A stretch of DNA of 64,000 nucleotides from Flavipsychrobacter sp. (GCA_017849575.1 JAFIGV010000007.1:144734-208733), one strand, 5' to 3'; positions 34,853 through 45,613 are shown, numbered from the stretch's first letter. The notes: generated by a model from the sequence alone, not told the origin. Numbers and translations are program-made.

Positions 34853-36529
34853 CTACTTCCCTTTCTTCTCTGCAAAATCCGCCAGGCCGTCATTTCGACC
34901 TGCTGTCAGCAGCAAACCCCGGCGTAGCGCCGACCACAGAAGGTTAAAGAACGATTGTGTTCTGCCTTTGGTTACGGCGGGCGTAACCTGACGTACCTTT
35001 TCTCCCTCCATCGGATTGTCGGGATAAATAAGTGCTTTGTTTACCACAAGCGAGAGAATGCCTCTGCGATCAAGTTCGCCCTCATCTTCCTTGAGCAGCT
35101 TTAGTTTAAGATCGTTGTACCGTACCGTGCTACTGCCCCGAAGCGTATGGCCATCAAAACGAAGGTTTACATCAGCACTCTGCAATTTCAGCGAAGCGAT
35201 TTCTACAAGTGCCAGGGCGCGTGTAAGCTCATTCACTCTTTGTCCTTCCAGCGGCCCCTGTTGAATGTGCGCCTCAAAGCCTCCTCCTTCCTGCTGCAGG
35301 TTAAACTGAAATGCCGCAGAGAGTTTGCTGCCCCAGGCCATACCCTTCAGGTCGGCTCTACACACTGCGTGCTGTGCGCGTTGCTCCGGCAGGTTGGTAA
35401 CATTAGTGATCGTACCCCAACATTTGTCAAAGGGCACGGTGCCCTCCTGCCCCGTTTTATCACTTTTCTCCACATACCTTATCGTGGCATTGGCTACATG
35501 TACCGTATCCACGGAAATGGGAAATGCCGCTTTCAGTAGGGTTTGGCTGGGAATCAGGCGCTGTTTTTCTTTGTCTCTCGGATAATGCCGGTCGAGGTAA
35601 ACACGCAGATAAGGGTCACGCAGGTTCAAAGCCCGAAGGATAAACCGCCCCTTCGAAATATCCTCCCAATTGAAGCCCTCCGCTGTAAGATTGGGTATGC
35701 GAACGGTAAACAATTCCTGCCCATGGCCTGACGCTTTATAAAACTCAGCCGAAGAAAACAAGGGTTTTACATCAAGGTCCCGGATCACTAATTTTTTCTC
35801 CGGAGTGGAAAAATGAAAACGACCCGTTTGCAGATTATAGAGCTGTTTGTATTGGGTAATGATGGCACTATCAAAGTCGATGCTTCCACTCCGCGCGTAA
35901 AAAAATAAGCTACTATCGCGGGGAGCTGAGGGGTCAAAAAGCCATTGGAGCAACCGGACACGCCCGCCTTTCAAATGAAAGGACTGCGGGTGACTGGCCT
36001 GCCAGGTTGTAAATTTTATATCAGGCTTCAAAAGTTCTATTTCGTCTATCTGCAATTGATGCAAGTCCTGCCGTGTCTCGGCAGGTTTTTCTGAGCTTAC
36101 CAGTGCAGCATCTACTTTTTCCACCACAAGCTCAGGATGAGCAGCCTGTAGGGCTTTGCAGGAAAAATTTCTGTCCGCGATAAAGCCGGCCCACTCTATA
36201 CTTTTTAAGGAGAGGCGCTGCACCTTCAGCGTAAAAAGCGTTGGAGGAAGGTCTTTTTTAGCCTTCAGTGCGGCAACCTTAGCCGAATCGGGGAAGATGC
36301 GCAGACCACGAACCGTAATATTTTTTGAAAACAAACTAATGGAGACATCTTCTACAGTAACGCGGTACAAAGTATCTGTAGCCCTGGCTACCCACTCAGG
36401 AAGCCGGCGCTCCACAACACGCTCATAGCGAAGACCAACATACAAGGGTACGGCGGCGGCAATGATCACCACAACCACGAGCACAGCCAGCACCACTTTG
36501 AACACAGTTTTTTTATTGCGAAGTTTCAC
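34853..36529 (-). CDS. AsmA/DUF748-like membrane-anchored protein
   Basis: 558 residues: a basic start, one strong membrane helix (about 10-32), then a long beta-rich periplasmic region. The opening after the helix ([31 protein letters not shown]) has the alternating strands of AsmA/DUF748-type proteins, which belong to the repeating beta-groove family involved in lipid transfer or outer-membrane homeostasis. Near the end, [22 protein letters not shown] and the following [17 protein letters not shown] also fit that group. It stands alone, divergent from aspS. The family level is a reasonable reading; the function is unknown. Confidence 0.6.
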   Translation of the reverse strand: MKLRNKKTVFKVVLAVLVVVVIIAAAVPLYVGLRYERVVERRLPEWVARATDTLYRVTVEDVSISLFSKNITVRGLRIFPDSAKVAALKAKKDLPPTLFTLKVQRLSLKSIEWAGFIADRNFSCKALQAAHPELVVEKVDAALVSSEKPAETRQDLHQLQIDEIELLKPDIKFTTWQASHPQSFHLKGGRVRLLQWLFDPSAPRDSSLFFYARSGSIDFDSAIITQYKQLYNLQTGRFHFSTPEKKLVIRDLDVKPLFSSAEFYKASGHGQELFTVRIPNLTAEGFNWEDISKGRFILRALNLRDPYLRVYLDRHYPRDKEKQRLIPSQTLLKAAFPISVDTVHVANATIRYVEKSDKTGQEGTVPFDKCWGTITNVTNLPEQRAQHAVCRADLKGMAWGSKLSAAFQFNLQQEGGGFEAHIQQGPLEGQRVNELTRALALVEIASLKLQSADVNLRFDGHTLRGSSTVRYNDLKLKLLKEDEGELDRRGILSLVVNKALIYPDNPMEGEKVRQVTPAVTKGRTQSFFNLLWSALRRGLLLTAGRNDGLADFAEKKGK

Positions 36530-36627
36530 TCATTGATTTTAGTAAATATTATGCCAGACACCCGCGTTGTAGAAACCCCTGTGCCGTCAACAATTCATTA
36601 TCTTGCAGCCGTTTTCAAAATTCAATT

Positions 36628-38397
36628 ATGTACCGTACACAAACCTGCGGCGCACTGCGCCTTGAGCATGCAGGTGAAGAAGTAACCCTGGCGGGATGGG
36701 TGCAGACCATTCGTAAGCATGGCAGCATCACCTTTGTAGATCTTCGCGACCGCTATGGGATCACTCAGCTTTTCTTCAACGAATCGCTCAATACAAGACT
36801 CGATGAAACGCCCCTGGGCAGGGAGTATGTGGTGCAGGTGAAAGGAACCGTAGTGGAACGCAGCAACAAGAACCCTAAAATGCCCACGGGTGATATAGAA
36901 ATAGAAGTGAGCGACTTTGCGATCATGAACGTGTCTGCCCTGCCACCTTTTACTATAGAAGAAGAAACGGATGGCGGCGACGAACTGAGGATGAAGTACC
37001 GCTATCTCGACCTGAGACGCCCTACGCTGAAACGCAATATGGAGTTGCGATACAGGGTAAACCGCTCAGTGCGTAACTATCTCGACACTCAGGGATTCTG
37101 GGATATTGAGACGCCGTTCCTCATTCGGTCGACGCCAGAAGGAGCACGCGATTTTATTGTTCCTTCCCGCATGAATGAAGGTGAATTCTATGCGTTGCCG
37201 CAAAGCCCTCAAACCTTTAAGCAGCTCCTGATGGTGAGTGGCTACGACCGCTATTATCAGATTGTGAAATGCTTCCGCGATGAAGACTTGCGTGCAGACC
37301 GCCAGCCGGAATTCACGCAGATTGACTGTGAAATGAGTTTTGTGGAACAAGAAGATGTCCTTCAGATTTTTGAAGGGCTGTTCAAACATGTCTTTCGCGA
37401 GATTAAATCCGTGGATATCACCGATGCTTTTCCCCGGATGACCTGGGAAGATGCTATGTGGAACTATGGCAATGACAAACCCGACCTTCGCTTCGACATG
37501 CCCTTACAGAACCTGAAAGTTAACCATCGGGTTTATTGTGAGGCATTGCAGGGTGTTGACTTCAAAGTAACCAACGAAGCTGAGACACTCCTGGCAATCG
37601 TGGTACCGGACGGGGCCGGCTATACCCGAAAGCAGACCGACGAGCTGACGGAGTGGGTGAAACGCCCGCAGATAGGCATGACGGGATTGCTCTACATCAA
37701 ATGCGGCACCGACGGAAGCTTTAAGAGCAGTGTGGACAAATTCTTTGACGAACAAAGACAAAGCGAAATCGCAGCATTCTGTAGTGCAAAACCAGGAGAC
37801 CTAATACTGATACTTGCAGGTAAAGAAGCCCGCACCCGCAAAGCCATGAGTGAGCTACGTATCGAAATGGGAGAGCGACTGCAGCTTCGCAATCCGGATG
37901 TTTATAAACCGCTCTGGGTGATAGACTTCCCCTTGTTTGAATATGATGAAGATGAAGACCGCTGGGTGGCAAGACATCACCCCTTTACCGCTCCCAAACC
38001 CGAACATGCGGCCTGGATGAACAACCGTGAGCGCTTTGGTGAGATTAAGGCGAATGCATATGATATCGTACTCAATGGTACCGAGATCGGAGGCGGCTCT
38101 ATTCGTATCTACCAACGCGATTTGCAGGAACAAATGTTTGCCGCTCTCGGTATGGATCGGGAAGAAGCAAAAGAAAAATTCGGCTTTTTGCTCGGTGCTT
38201 TTGAATATGGTGCTCCACCACACGGAGGCATAGCATTTGGCTTCGACAGGCTGTGCGCCTTGCTGGGTGGTCAGGAAAGCATCAGAGATTATATTGCCTT
38301 CCCAAAAAACAACGCTGGCAGAGATGTAATGCTCAATGCTCCGGCCGCTGTTGATGAAAAGCAATTGCAGGATCTAAACCTTCGCCTTTCTGTCTGA
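36628..38397 (+). CDS. aspS: Aspartyl-tRNA synthetase
   Basis: 589 residues, the usual bacterial size, which includes the GAD insertion. The N-terminal OB-fold anticodon-binding domain covers about 1-110 ([23 protein letters not shown]). Class II motif 2 is in [21 protein letters not shown] and motif 3 in [15 protein letters not shown]. The flipping-loop and Asp-recognition region [20 protein letters not shown] is intact. It charges tRNA-Asp in the cytosol. An Asp-specific or a relaxed Asp/Asn enzyme cannot be told apart by eye. Stand-alone gene, divergent from the AsmA-like gene. Confidence 0.97.
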   Translation: MYRTQTCGALRLEHAGEEVTLAGWVQTIRKHGSITFVDLRDRYGITQLFFNESLNTRLDETPLGREYVVQVKGTVVERSNKNPKMPTGDIEIEVSDFAIMNVSALPPFTIEEETDGGDELRMKYRYLDLRRPTLKRNMELRYRVNRSVRNYLDTQGFWDIETPFLIRSTPEGARDFIVPSRMNEGEFYALPQSPQTFKQLLMVSGYDRYYQIVKCFRDEDLRADRQPEFTQIDCEMSFVEQEDVLQIFEGLFKHVFREIKSVDITDAFPRMTWEDAMWNYGNDKPDLRFDMPLQNLKVNHRVYCEALQGVDFKVTNEAETLLAIVVPDGAGYTRKQTDELTEWVKRPQIGMTGLLYIKCGTDGSFKSSVDKFFDEQRQSEIAAFCSAKPGDLILILAGKEARTRKAMSELRIEMGERLQLRNPDVYKPLWVIDFPLFEYDEDEDRWVARHHPFTAPKPEHAAWMNNRERFGEIKANAYDIVLNGTEIGGGSIRIYQRDLQEQMFAALGMDREEAKEKFGFLLGAFEYGAPPHGGIAFGFDRLCALLGGQESIRDYIAFPKNNAGRDVMLNAPAAVDEKQLQDLNLRLSV

Positions 38398-38403
38398 TTT
38401 GTT

Positions 38404-38432
38404 TTGAATTTGTAACGGCATTATTATCTTTA
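38404..38432 (+). promoter_or_regulatory. Promoter of the small lipoprotein gene
   Basis: TTG at 38404-38406, an 18-nt spacer and TATCTTTA at 38425-38432, matching the Bacteroidota pattern but for one base. It begins seven bases after the aspS stop, and the ATG follows at 38451. Confidence 0.55.
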
Positions 38433-38450
38433 TACAGCTAAAAAACGTTT

Positions 38451-38999
38451 ATGAAAAAACTCGTCCTTTCCACCCTTTTACTTGCCACTGCCGGGCTTGG
38501 ATTTGTGAGCTGCAACAATGGCGACTATAACGCTACCCCGGCCTCGGGTATCAACCCGCTCAATCCCACAGGAGGACTGAACTATAATTTTGACTGGGGC
38601 GGCGACGACCCGATGTCTGCGGAAATAAACGGGAACAGTTGGAAAGCTGATGACGCCAGGATGTTTGAAAATCCTTTCGACAACCGGCAATATGTAGTAG
38701 CCGGGTACAAGTACGGCGGCGATACAGCACAAATGGCTATCACCCTGTTGAAAAACGTTGAAGCAGGCAAAGTGTATTATGTGTTCCACGATAATACAGA
38801 AAACACAGCCTACTACGCGAGCAATATCAGCGACGACAATCAGTATTATTACAGCGGAAACACTTCTGTTGGAGAAGTACACATACAGGAGGCTGATGCC
38901 ACCCATATTAAGGGGCTGTTTATGTTCCTGGCAAAATCAGACGGCACGGGCCAATATGTCAATGTGCAAAAAGGCTACTTTAATGTACTTAAGCCTTAA
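38451..38999 (+). CDS. Hypothetical lipoprotein
   Basis: 182 residues with a lipoprotein signal (KKLVLSTLLLATAGLGFVSC, Cys then NNGDYNATP), so it is lipid-anchored in the envelope. The mature part has a Gly/Asn/Pro linker and one beta-rich domain: MSAEINGNSWKADDARMFEN, then AQMAITLLKNVEAGKVYYV, then VGEVHIQEADATHIKGLFMF. This 'imprinted barrel' pattern, with an INGxxWxAD opening and a KGxFxF near the end, recurs in small Bacteroidota lipoproteins of the DUF6252 type. The function is unknown. It has its own promoter and a strong terminator. Confidence 0.7.
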   Translation: MKKLVLSTLLLATAGLGFVSCNNGDYNATPASGINPLNPTGGLNYNFDWGGDDPMSAEINGNSWKADDARMFENPFDNRQYVVAGYKYGGDTAQMAITLLKNVEAGKVYYVFHDNTENTAYYASNISDDNQYYYSGNTSVGEVHIQEADATHIKGLFMFLAKSDGTGQYVNVQKGYFNVLKP

Positions 39000-39012
39000 G
39001 CTTCCGACAGCT

Positions 39013-39053
39013 AAAAAGATAAACGGGCCGCTTGATGCGGCCCGTAATTTTTT
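39013..39053. terminator. Bidirectional terminator between lipoprotein and prolyl oligopeptidase genes
   Basis: A perfect 9-bp GC-rich stem (39023-39031 with 39037-39045) with A-rich left and T-rich right flanks, serving two convergent genes. Confidence 0.9.
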
Positions 39054-39073
39054 ATTCCACTGCCCGGTTAGCT

Positions 39074-41206
39074 TTAGTCTCTCATCAGCGCATAACCAAT
39101 GCCCATGTTAAAGAACATGAACGACCATTTGTCAGCTTGTTCCTGTATAATCATAGATGTCGGTTTTCCTGCTCCATGGCCGGCATTGGTATCAATGCGT
39201 ATCAACACAGGATGAGAACATTTCTGCGCCGCCTGTAATGCAGCAGCGAACTTAAAGGAATGCGCGGGCACCACTCTGTCATCATGATCGGCGGTAAATA
39301 CCATTGTAGCCGGATAACAACTGCCGGCCTTTACATTATGCACCGGGGAATAATGAAACAGATAGCGGAACATCTCCTCGCTCTCTTCTGCCGTTCCGTA
39401 ATCGTATGCCCAACCGGCACCGGCAGTAAACTTGTGATAGCGCAACATATCTAATACGCCCACGGCGGGGAAAGCTACCCGAAACAAATCAGGTCGCTGC
39501 GTGATGCAGGCCCCTACTAACAAGCCCCCATTGGAGCCACCGGAAATAGCCAGGTAGTCTTTAGATGTGTAGTTCTTCCCGATCAGAAACTCGGCGGCAG
39601 CAATAAAGTCGTCGAATACATTTTGCTTTTGCATTCGCGTGCCTGCATTGTGCCATGAATCTCCATATTCTCCGCCCCCGCGAATATTGGCTACTGCGTA
39701 AATCCCACCGTTCTCCATAAAAACCAGATTGCTTACACTAAAGGATGGTGTGAGACTGATGTTGAAACCTCCATAGCCATAGAGCATCAACGGATTTTTC
39801 CCGTTCAACTGTATGCCTTTTTTATAGGTGATGATCATCGGTATTTCCGTGCCATCTTTTGAAGAATAAAACACTTGCTTGCTTTCGTAGGCAGATGGGT
39901 CGAACTGGACCGCCGGCTTTTTATACACAGTTGACTTGCCGCTGGCAATATCATATTTGAAAATGGTTGTCGGAAAAGTATAGGAGGTAAATGAATAGTA
40001 GAGTTCTTTTTCCTCCTGGCGGGCACTAAAACCTCCGGCAGTGCCCAGCCCAGGCAATTCAATGCTACGCTCCTTGGTACCATTCAGGTCATATTGATGT
40101 ACTTCGGACACGGCATCCTTTACGTACTGCGCAAAAAACTTCATCCCTCCCGTGGTCACCGAAAGCGGAAATTGTCCCTGCGGTATGAGGTCTTTCCAAT
40201 GCTCAGGGCCTGGGTTTGCAGCATCTACCACCACCAGTTTGCGGTTGGGCGCATCACGATTGGTAAGAATGTACAGTTTTCCAAGATGGGCAAAAACTAC
40301 CTCCTGCTCATAATCAAATCCTTTCACGACGGGTGTAATTGCCGCGCGCTCCATGGACAAGTTCAGCAGGTAGAGCTCATTCCCATACGTGGCATTAGCA
40401 GCGCTGATCACAAGGAAATTCTGATCTTCCGTCACGTATCCCCCTACGTACCTCCGCGGTGTCTCCTCCCCTCCAAAGATCAAAGCATCCTCCTTTTGAG
40501 CAGTGCCCAGTTTGTGATAATACAGTTTGTGAATTTGTGTTTTACCCGAAAGCGCAGAACCTTCCGCAGGCTTATCGTAGCTGCTGTAATAAAAGCCATT
40601 ATTACCCCTCCACGACAAGCCACTGAATTTGACGTCATACAGCGTGTCATCAAGCCGCTTTTTTGTCTTCGTATTGAGGATGATCACCTTACGCCAATCA
40701 CTGCCTCCTTCTGAAATCTGATAGGCACAAAGGGAACCATCTTTGGTAAACTCAATATCTGCCAGCGAAGTGGTGCCATCTTCAGAGAATTTGTTCGGAT
40801 CCAAAAATACTTCCGGCGCGCCACCCGCCTTCTGCCGGTAAAGCACCGACTGGTTTTGGAGTCCATCGTTTTTGTAGAAATAAGTATAGGCGCCTTCTTT
40901 AAAGGGTGCCGAAAACTTTTCATAGTTCCACAGCTCCGTAAGTCTTTTCTTTATAGCATTCCGGTAGGGAATGCGGTCAAGATATTCTGCCGTCACCTTG
41001 TTTTCGCGGGTTACCCAGTCGCCGGTTTCGGCGCTGCGGTCGTCTTCCAGCCAGCGATAAGGGTCGGATACCTGCGTACCAAAGAATTCATCGGTCTGTT
41101 CCATCTTGTCGGTAATCGGGTATTTCCCTTCAAAAGCTCCGGGACCCTGTGCTGATGCTGCCATGGAGAGTAACAATAAAGTGGCTGTGTTTGTGAACCG
41201 TTTCAT
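39074..41206 (-). CDS. Prolyl oligopeptidase (S9 family), exported
   Basis: 710 residues. The first 19 residues form a signal peptide (LLLLSMAASAQGP), so the enzyme should be periplasmic or secreted. A beta-propeller (about 70-420) covers the active site, followed by an alpha/beta-hydrolase domain. The nucleophile is Ser558 in ISGGSNGGLLVGA, the acid is in FTADHDDRVVPAHS and the His in IDTNAGHGAGKP. It cuts peptides after proline. Family length is 690-720. It is a single gene, convergent with the lipoprotein. Confidence 0.95.
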   Translation of the reverse strand: MKRFTNTATLLLLSMAASAQGPGAFEGKYPITDKMEQTDEFFGTQVSDPYRWLEDDRSAETGDWVTRENKVTAEYLDRIPYRNAIKKRLTELWNYEKFSAPFKEGAYTYFYKNDGLQNQSVLYRQKAGGAPEVFLDPNKFSEDGTTSLADIEFTKDGSLCAYQISEGGSDWRKVIILNTKTKKRLDDTLYDVKFSGLSWRGNNGFYYSSYDKPAEGSALSGKTQIHKLYYHKLGTAQKEDALIFGGEETPRRYVGGYVTEDQNFLVISAANATYGNELYLLNLSMERAAITPVVKGFDYEQEVVFAHLGKLYILTNRDAPNRKLVVVDAANPGPEHWKDLIPQGQFPLSVTTGGMKFFAQYVKDAVSEVHQYDLNGTKERSIELPGLGTAGGFSARQEEKELYYSFTSYTFPTTIFKYDIASGKSTVYKKPAVQFDPSAYESKQVFYSSKDGTEIPMIITYKKGIQLNGKNPLMLYGYGGFNISLTPSFSVSNLVFMENGGIYAVANIRGGGEYGDSWHNAGTRMQKQNVFDDFIAAAEFLIGKNYTSKDYLAISGGSNGGLLVGACITQRPDLFRVAFPAVGVLDMLRYHKFTAGAGWAYDYGTAEESEEMFRYLFHYSPVHNVKAGSCYPATMVFTADHDDRVVPAHSFKFAAALQAAQKCSHPVLIRIDTNAGHGAGKPTSMIIQEQADKWSFMFFNMGIGYALMRD

Positions 41207-41433
41207 TTGTTGTTGTTTTAAAAAAATCGGGTCTGTATCCTACAAACCAAAATGCTTGCCGAAAATAATATTTTAGGATGGGATGAACCCTTGAAATCAG
41301 AAACGCTGGAAATGGTCATCCGTGCCAGCCGGCACAACGATGCAACTAAAAGAGTTAACAGTATCCTTGATAAATCTTTAAAAAAATATCAGGGGGAAAT
41401 GAGACTTTTGCAACGCATCGACCAATACCCACT
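41207..41433. other. Intergenic spacer with an uncertain short frame
   Basis: Spacer between the prolyl oligopeptidase and EamA genes. An open frame from 41252 runs into the EamA gene. Its first 55 residues (MLAENNILGWDEPLKSETLE and onward) are protein-like but match nothing I know, so I do not call a gene. Confidence 0.35.
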
Positions 41434-42444
41434 ATGTCCAAAAGCGCAAAAGCGTACATCGCACTCCTGTACATCTGCATTGCCTGGGGTACCACTTACC
41501 TGGCCATAAGGGTGGGTGTCCTTCATTTCCCTGCTTTTTTATTTGCCGGCATCCGGCAGGTCATCAGCGGTATCATCATTGCCGGCATCGGACTTGCGGT
41601 ACGTCGGCAAATAGACCTTTCGGCAGCCAATCTCAGGCATCAGGCTTTGGTGGGCTTTCTGTTGATCACTATGGGAAACGGTTTGGTAACCTGGGGTGAG
41701 CGGCAGGTACCGAGTGGCGTCGCGGCACTCATTTGTTCGCTCATGCCCATGGTGGCAGTGCTGTTCAATCTAATCACCTCAAAAACCGAAAAGCTGAATG
41801 GCTTTATTGTTGCCGGCATGTTGGTCGGCTTCGCTGGTGTAGGGCTCATCTTCAGAGATGATCTTTCAGCGCTGACCAATCCGGCCTATCTGGCAGGACT
41901 TCTGGCCACTTTTGTCGCCACATCGAGCTGGGCTGTAGGAAGTGTGGTTAATAAAAAACGGGTGGTTCAGATCAATCCTGTGTTCAATGCAGGTCTGCAA
42001 CTGTTGTTTGGCGGTAGTTTCTTGCTGATCGCCAGTCCTTTTACCGACCCTTATACAGGAGTCGATTTTTTGCAGCACGATGTTCTATGGTCGCTGCTGT
42101 ATCTTATCCTGTTCGGTTCTGTACTCGCCTATTCTGCATATATGTTTGCGCTCAAGGAATTGCCCGTGGGCATTGTAACCCTGTATGCTTATGTAAATCC
42201 TCTTGTCGCTGTAGTACTCGGATACTTTATTTTGAATGAAGCCTTCACAGGGTTCACAGTGCTGGCCTTCTGTGGAATCGTCACGGGTGTTTATCTGGTA
42301 AACTTCGGCTACCGGCGTCAACATAAAGTGTCTAGCCCTACCGATTTTGGAAATAATGCCATCAGCGCATTACCCAACACAGAACTTACCCGAACAGCGG
42401 AGACCCACGCACACCACGAAACGAATGACAATGACTCGAGATGA
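41434..42444 (+). CDS. EamA (DMT superfamily) transporter
   Basis: 336 residues with ten membrane helices made from two EamA repeats. The first opens with ALLYICIAWGTTYLAIRVG and contains WGERQVPSGVAALICSLMPM. The second begins around FVATSSWAVGSVVNKKRV and ends with NPLVAVVLGYFILNEAF. These proline- and glycine-rich helix ends are characteristic of drug/metabolite exporters such as RhaT and YdcZ-like proteins. A soluble tail of about 40 residues, rich in Thr, Asn and His, extends beyond the last helix. Likely a small-metabolite or amino-acid exporter; substrate unknown. Confidence 0.9.
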   Translation: MSKSAKAYIALLYICIAWGTTYLAIRVGVLHFPAFLFAGIRQVISGIIIAGIGLAVRRQIDLSAANLRHQALVGFLLITMGNGLVTWGERQVPSGVAALICSLMPMVAVLFNLITSKTEKLNGFIVAGMLVGFAGVGLIFRDDLSALTNPAYLAGLLATFVATSSWAVGSVVNKKRVVQINPVFNAGLQLLFGGSFLLIASPFTDPYTGVDFLQHDVLWSLLYLILFGSVLAYSAYMFALKELPVGIVTLYAYVNPLVAVVLGYFILNEAFTGFTVLAFCGIVTGVYLVNFGYRRQHKVSSPTDFGNNAISALPNTELTRTAETHAHHETNDNDSR

Positions 42445-42534
42445 TCGTCTGCGTCGGAAACTGCTTTGTTAACAAGATCTGTAGCGTTCGATTTATCATA
42501 AGTTTTGGAACTTTGGCGTTCATTGTTTAGACCC

Positions 42535-42993
42535 ATGCAGCCACTGACGATTAACTACCACAATTACACAATTACCACCGACAAAAGCCTGATGAAACCT
42601 GCAGACATTCACCGATGGCTGAGCCGGGAGGCATATTGGTGCAAGGATATTCCCTTCAACGTAGTACAAACCGCATTCGATCATTCGTTTTGCATTGGCG
42701 TATTGCACGAGGGTCAACAAATAGCCTACGGGCGCCTTATTACCGATTATGCCACCTTTGCCTACCTGGCAGATGTCTATGTAGAGGAAAAACATCAGGG
42801 CAAGGGACTGGGAAAAAAGATGATGGAGCTGCTCTTAGATGCGGACTGGGTGAAAGGACTTCGCCGGCTCATGTTGGCCACACTCGATGCCCACGGACTT
42901 TATGAGCAGTATGGCTTCACGCAAACGGCATTTCCCGAGCGATTTATGGAGATCAATCGTCCGGGTATTTACCAAAAAGAAAAAATGGTTTAG
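42535..42993 (+). CDS. GNAT family N-acetyltransferase
   Basis: 152 residues starting at the Met of MQPLTINYHNYTITTDKS; the ten codons before are unlikely. The acetyl-CoA site is clear: YLADVYVEEKHQGKGLGKKM, the Q/RxxGxG/A loop of GNAT enzymes. The C-terminus (LATLDAHGLYEQYGF, then RFMEINRPGIYQ) matches a widespread group of small acetyltransferases close to the PA4866-like or YitI-like class. It acetylates an amine of unknown identity. The DUF1572 gene follows after 15 bp and is probably cotranscribed. Confidence 0.88.
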   Translation: MQPLTINYHNYTITTDKSLMKPADIHRWLSREAYWCKDIPFNVVQTAFDHSFCIGVLHEGQQIAYGRLITDYATFAYLADVYVEEKHQGKGLGKKMMELLLDADWVKGLRRLMLATLDAHGLYEQYGFTQTAFPERFMEINRPGIYQKEKMV

Positions 42994-43008
42994 TAAATAA
43001 AAAAGAAT

Positions 43009-43566
43009 ATGGAATACCTGAAAAGCGCTCAACGACAATTTGAGTATTACAAAAAACTCGGCGAGCAGAGCATGGCGCAACTCAGCGACGAACAACTGTA
43101 CTGGCAACCCGACCCCGAAAGCAACAGTGTTGCCATCATTGTAAAACATCTTTGGGGAAACATGCTCAGTCGCTGGACCAACTTCATGACTGAGGACGGT
43201 GAAAAAAGCTGGCGGGAGCGGGACGCTGAATTTGAAACCGATCAAAACGAGCGGACAATAGTTTTGGAACGATGGAACGAGGGCTGGACCTGTCTTTTCG
43301 ATGCGCTCGGGAGCATTACCGACAATGACCTCGAAAAGATCATCTACATCCGGAATGAAGGGCACACGGTGCTTGAAGCCATCAACAGACAATTAGCCCA
43401 CTATCCGTACCACGTAGGGCAAATGGTTTTTATTGCCAAAATGCTCAAAAGGGAGGACTGGAAAAGCCTTTCTATTCCCAGAAATCAGTCGGCAGACTAC
43501 AACCAGAAAAAGTTTGACGCAGAAAAAACAGTCAGGCATTTTACAAATGAGTGGCTGAAGAAATAA
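43009..43566 (+). CDS. DUF1572 (DinB-like four-helix) protein
   Basis: 185 residues with the DinB-like four-helix layout: YLKSAQRQFEYYKKLGEQ, a short region with EQLYWQPDPESNSVAIIVKH then LWGNMLSRWTNFM, and INRQLAHYPYHVGQMVFIAK. The His in VKHLWGN and the two His in LAHYPYHVGQ sit where DinB proteins bind a metal. DUF1572 proteins are cytosolic and uncharacterised; relatives use bacillithiol or mycothiol in thiol transfer. It follows the GNAT gene by 15 bp and ends at a strong terminator. Confidence 0.85.
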   Translation: MEYLKSAQRQFEYYKKLGEQSMAQLSDEQLYWQPDPESNSVAIIVKHLWGNMLSRWTNFMTEDGEKSWRERDAEFETDQNERTIVLERWNEGWTCLFDALGSITDNDLEKIIYIRNEGHTVLEAINRQLAHYPYHVGQMVFIAKMLKREDWKSLSIPRNQSADYNQKKFDAEKTVRHFTNEWLKK

Positions 43567-43594
43567 ATCTTCGGACGGTTTCTTACTGAATTAA

Positions 43595-43633
43595 AAAAAG
43601 AGAGCACCTCCATCAGCGCTCTCTTAGTTTTTT
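43595..43633. terminator. Bidirectional terminator between DUF1572 and parvulin genes
   Basis: An 8-bp stem (43598-43605 with 43618-43625), a 12-base loop, seven A on the left and a T run on the right. Confidence 0.8.
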
Positions 43634-43648
43634 TATTGGCCCCTGTTG

Positions 43649-45613
43649 CTATTGCACCAAGGCATGAAATACCGGCTCTTCGACCTTCACAGGATATTTC
43701 TTCCGCAGTTGCTCGTTCCATTTCTTTTCCAGGTAGTCCTGATACTCAGCAATAACATATCCCCGCGCATCATCAAGCGATTTCTGCGTGTTGCTGTCGT
43801 AAATCTGATTGGCCTTTATCACGCTGAAACTTCCGTCTTCATTTTTAACCGGCGCAGATAATTTTCCCTTTTGCAGCATGCCTTTCGAAACACCCTTCAT
43901 CTTAGAAAATTCAAAACGGCCCTGCTGCACCGTTAGTTCTTCACCGCTCTTGTTCAAAGTATCAAGCAGCTTTTCATCGCTGAGCGGATTTTTTCCTCCC
44001 ATCATTTTTAAACCTTTATCAAGAGAAGCCTGATCTTTAAAACGATAAACCACTCCGGTAAAGCCAGGTTCCCACTGATATTTGCTTTTGTTGGCTTCAA
44101 AAAAAGCGGCCAGCCCGGTGCTGTCTTTTCCGGCCTTACCCCACACATTTTCGTCCATCAGCTCAAAAAGCATAATACCATCGCGGTATTCCTGCATCAG
44201 ATTTCTGAAGTCTTCGTTTTCCTCCACCAGCTTGTGCTCCTGAAAATCATTGACTACACGGTCCACGTAGATGCGGTAAATATCCTGAATCACATTTTTC
44301 TTCGGGCCAAGCAGGCGTCCGCGGGTCAGCATCTCCGCAAAGTTGATAAAGTCTCTTTGCGTAAAGTTGTTACCGGCCAGAGTAAACATGGTCTTGTTCA
44401 TGTCGCGGTAGTCCGATGCTTTAAATGTGTTTGCATTGGCACCGGTATCCGCAATAGCAGACAGTCGTGTAGCAACTTCGTCAAGCGTCTGAGGATATTC
44501 TTTGAATCCGTTATTATCCTTCACCTTCTGGAAGTAAAGATCTTTTGCAAGTTGCGACCGGCTATCGTTTTCAACCAGTTTTTTGATTTGCGGTAACAAC
44601 GTGTCGTAAGGCTTCAACGGTGTTTTGCTGATCAGTTTCAGGATATGGAAACCGAATTCCGTTTCTACCGGCTTCGAAATATCGCCAGGCTTTTGCAAGG
44701 CAAAGGCTGCATCTTCAAAGGCAGGAACCGTCTTGCCGGCAGTGATCGGCGGCATCACGCCCCCGTTCTGGTTCGTGAAATTATCGTCAGAATATGTAGT
44801 CACCATTTCCTCAAAATCCGCGCCTTTCTTCAAGGCATTGTAGATGCTGTCCATCCTGCGGCGTGCTTCGGATACACCTTCCGCACCTTTCGATTTCGGC
44901 GTGGTAATACGAATCTGCGCCACCTGCACCTCGCCCCGTGCCGGGCGGGTATCGAGCACCTTTACAATATGATAACCGAGGGTGGTACGGAAAGGAGCGG
45001 AGATCTTACCGGGTGCAGTCTGATATACAACATTCTCAAAAGGATAAAGCGTCTGCAGTGCAGTCATATACCCAATATCGCCGCCATTATCTTTAGTGCC
45101 CTTGTCGTCGGAATATTGCGCTGCAAGAGCGGCAAAATCAGCCTTTTTCTTTGTGATGGCTGTGTAGATGCTGTCTATGCGCTTATACAATTTCAGCGTA
45201 TCGTCGGCACCCATGGTGGGGGGTGCAATAAGGAGGATATGAGCTACATGGCGCTCCTCCTTCATACGGTCGTAGGCCTCGTGATAAAGCCGGTTGCTTA
45301 CCTGTTCGTCTGTAAGATAGGTCTTTGCCAACTGCTTGCGATAGCTATCCAGCTCGCGTTGTATAGCCTGAAGGGTATCCAGCTTCTGAATTTCTGCCTC
45401 CTTCACCTTCATCCGGAACAGGGAATAAAGATCGAGATATTCACGCAGCGCAGGCTCTGAGAAATCGGGCTTTTTGTTCAGCGCGTTTTTGGAATAATTT
45501 CTTAAAAATTCTTGTTTGGTTACCGGGTTCGAACCATAGGTAAATAGTGTCTGTGACCACCCGGAGTAAAAGATAAATCCTGATGCTGCAATAGTTAAAA
45601 CCAGCTTACGCAT
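43649..45613 (-). CDS. Periplasmic peptidyl-prolyl isomerase (SurA/PrsA-like, two parvulin domains)
   Basis: 654 residues with a signal peptide (LVLTIAASGFIFYSGWSQ). An N-terminal helical chaperone-like part is followed by two tandem parvulin (PpiC) domains. The first has HVAHILLIAPP and KGTKDNGGDIGYMTAL, ending in TTLGYHIVKVLDTRPA; the second has TNQNGGVMPPI and TEFGFHILKLISKTP. A large C-terminal helical region of about 280 residues follows. The architecture suggests a periplasmic folding factor for outer-membrane or secreted proteins. It follows the TlpA-like gene by 12 bp on the same strand. Confidence 0.9.
   Translation of the reverse strand: MRKLVLTIAASGFIFYSGWSQTLFTYGSNPVTKQEFLRNYSKNALNKKPDFSEPALREYLDLYSLFRMKVKEAEIQKLDTLQAIQRELDSYRKQLAKTYLTDEQVSNRLYHEAYDRMKEERHVAHILLIAPPTMGADDTLKLYKRIDSIYTAITKKKADFAALAAQYSDDKGTKDNGGDIGYMTALQTLYPFENVVYQTAPGKISAPFRTTLGYHIVKVLDTRPARGEVQVAQIRITTPKSKGAEGVSEARRRMDSIYNALKKGADFEEMVTTYSDDNFTNQNGGVMPPITAGKTVPAFEDAAFALQKPGDISKPVETEFGFHILKLISKTPLKPYDTLLPQIKKLVENDSRSQLAKDLYFQKVKDNNGFKEYPQTLDEVATRLSAIADTGANANTFKASDYRDMNKTMFTLAGNNFTQRDFINFAEMLTRGRLLGPKKNVIQDIYRIYVDRVVNDFQEHKLVEENEDFRNLMQEYRDGIMLFELMDENVWGKAGKDSTGLAAFFEANKSKYQWEPGFTGVVYRFKDQASLDKGLKMMGGKNPLSDEKLLDTLNKSGEELTVQQGRFEFSKMKGVSKGMLQKGKLSAPVKNEDGSFSVIKANQIYDSNTQKSLDDARGYVIAEYQDYLEKKWNEQLRKKYPVKVEEPVFHALVQ

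Noticed and set aside
41252..41509. 85-residue open frame before and into the EamA gene
   Set aside because: It overlaps the secure EamA start by 76 bp in another frame and has no recognisable family; the first 55 residues look protein-like, but that is not enough.
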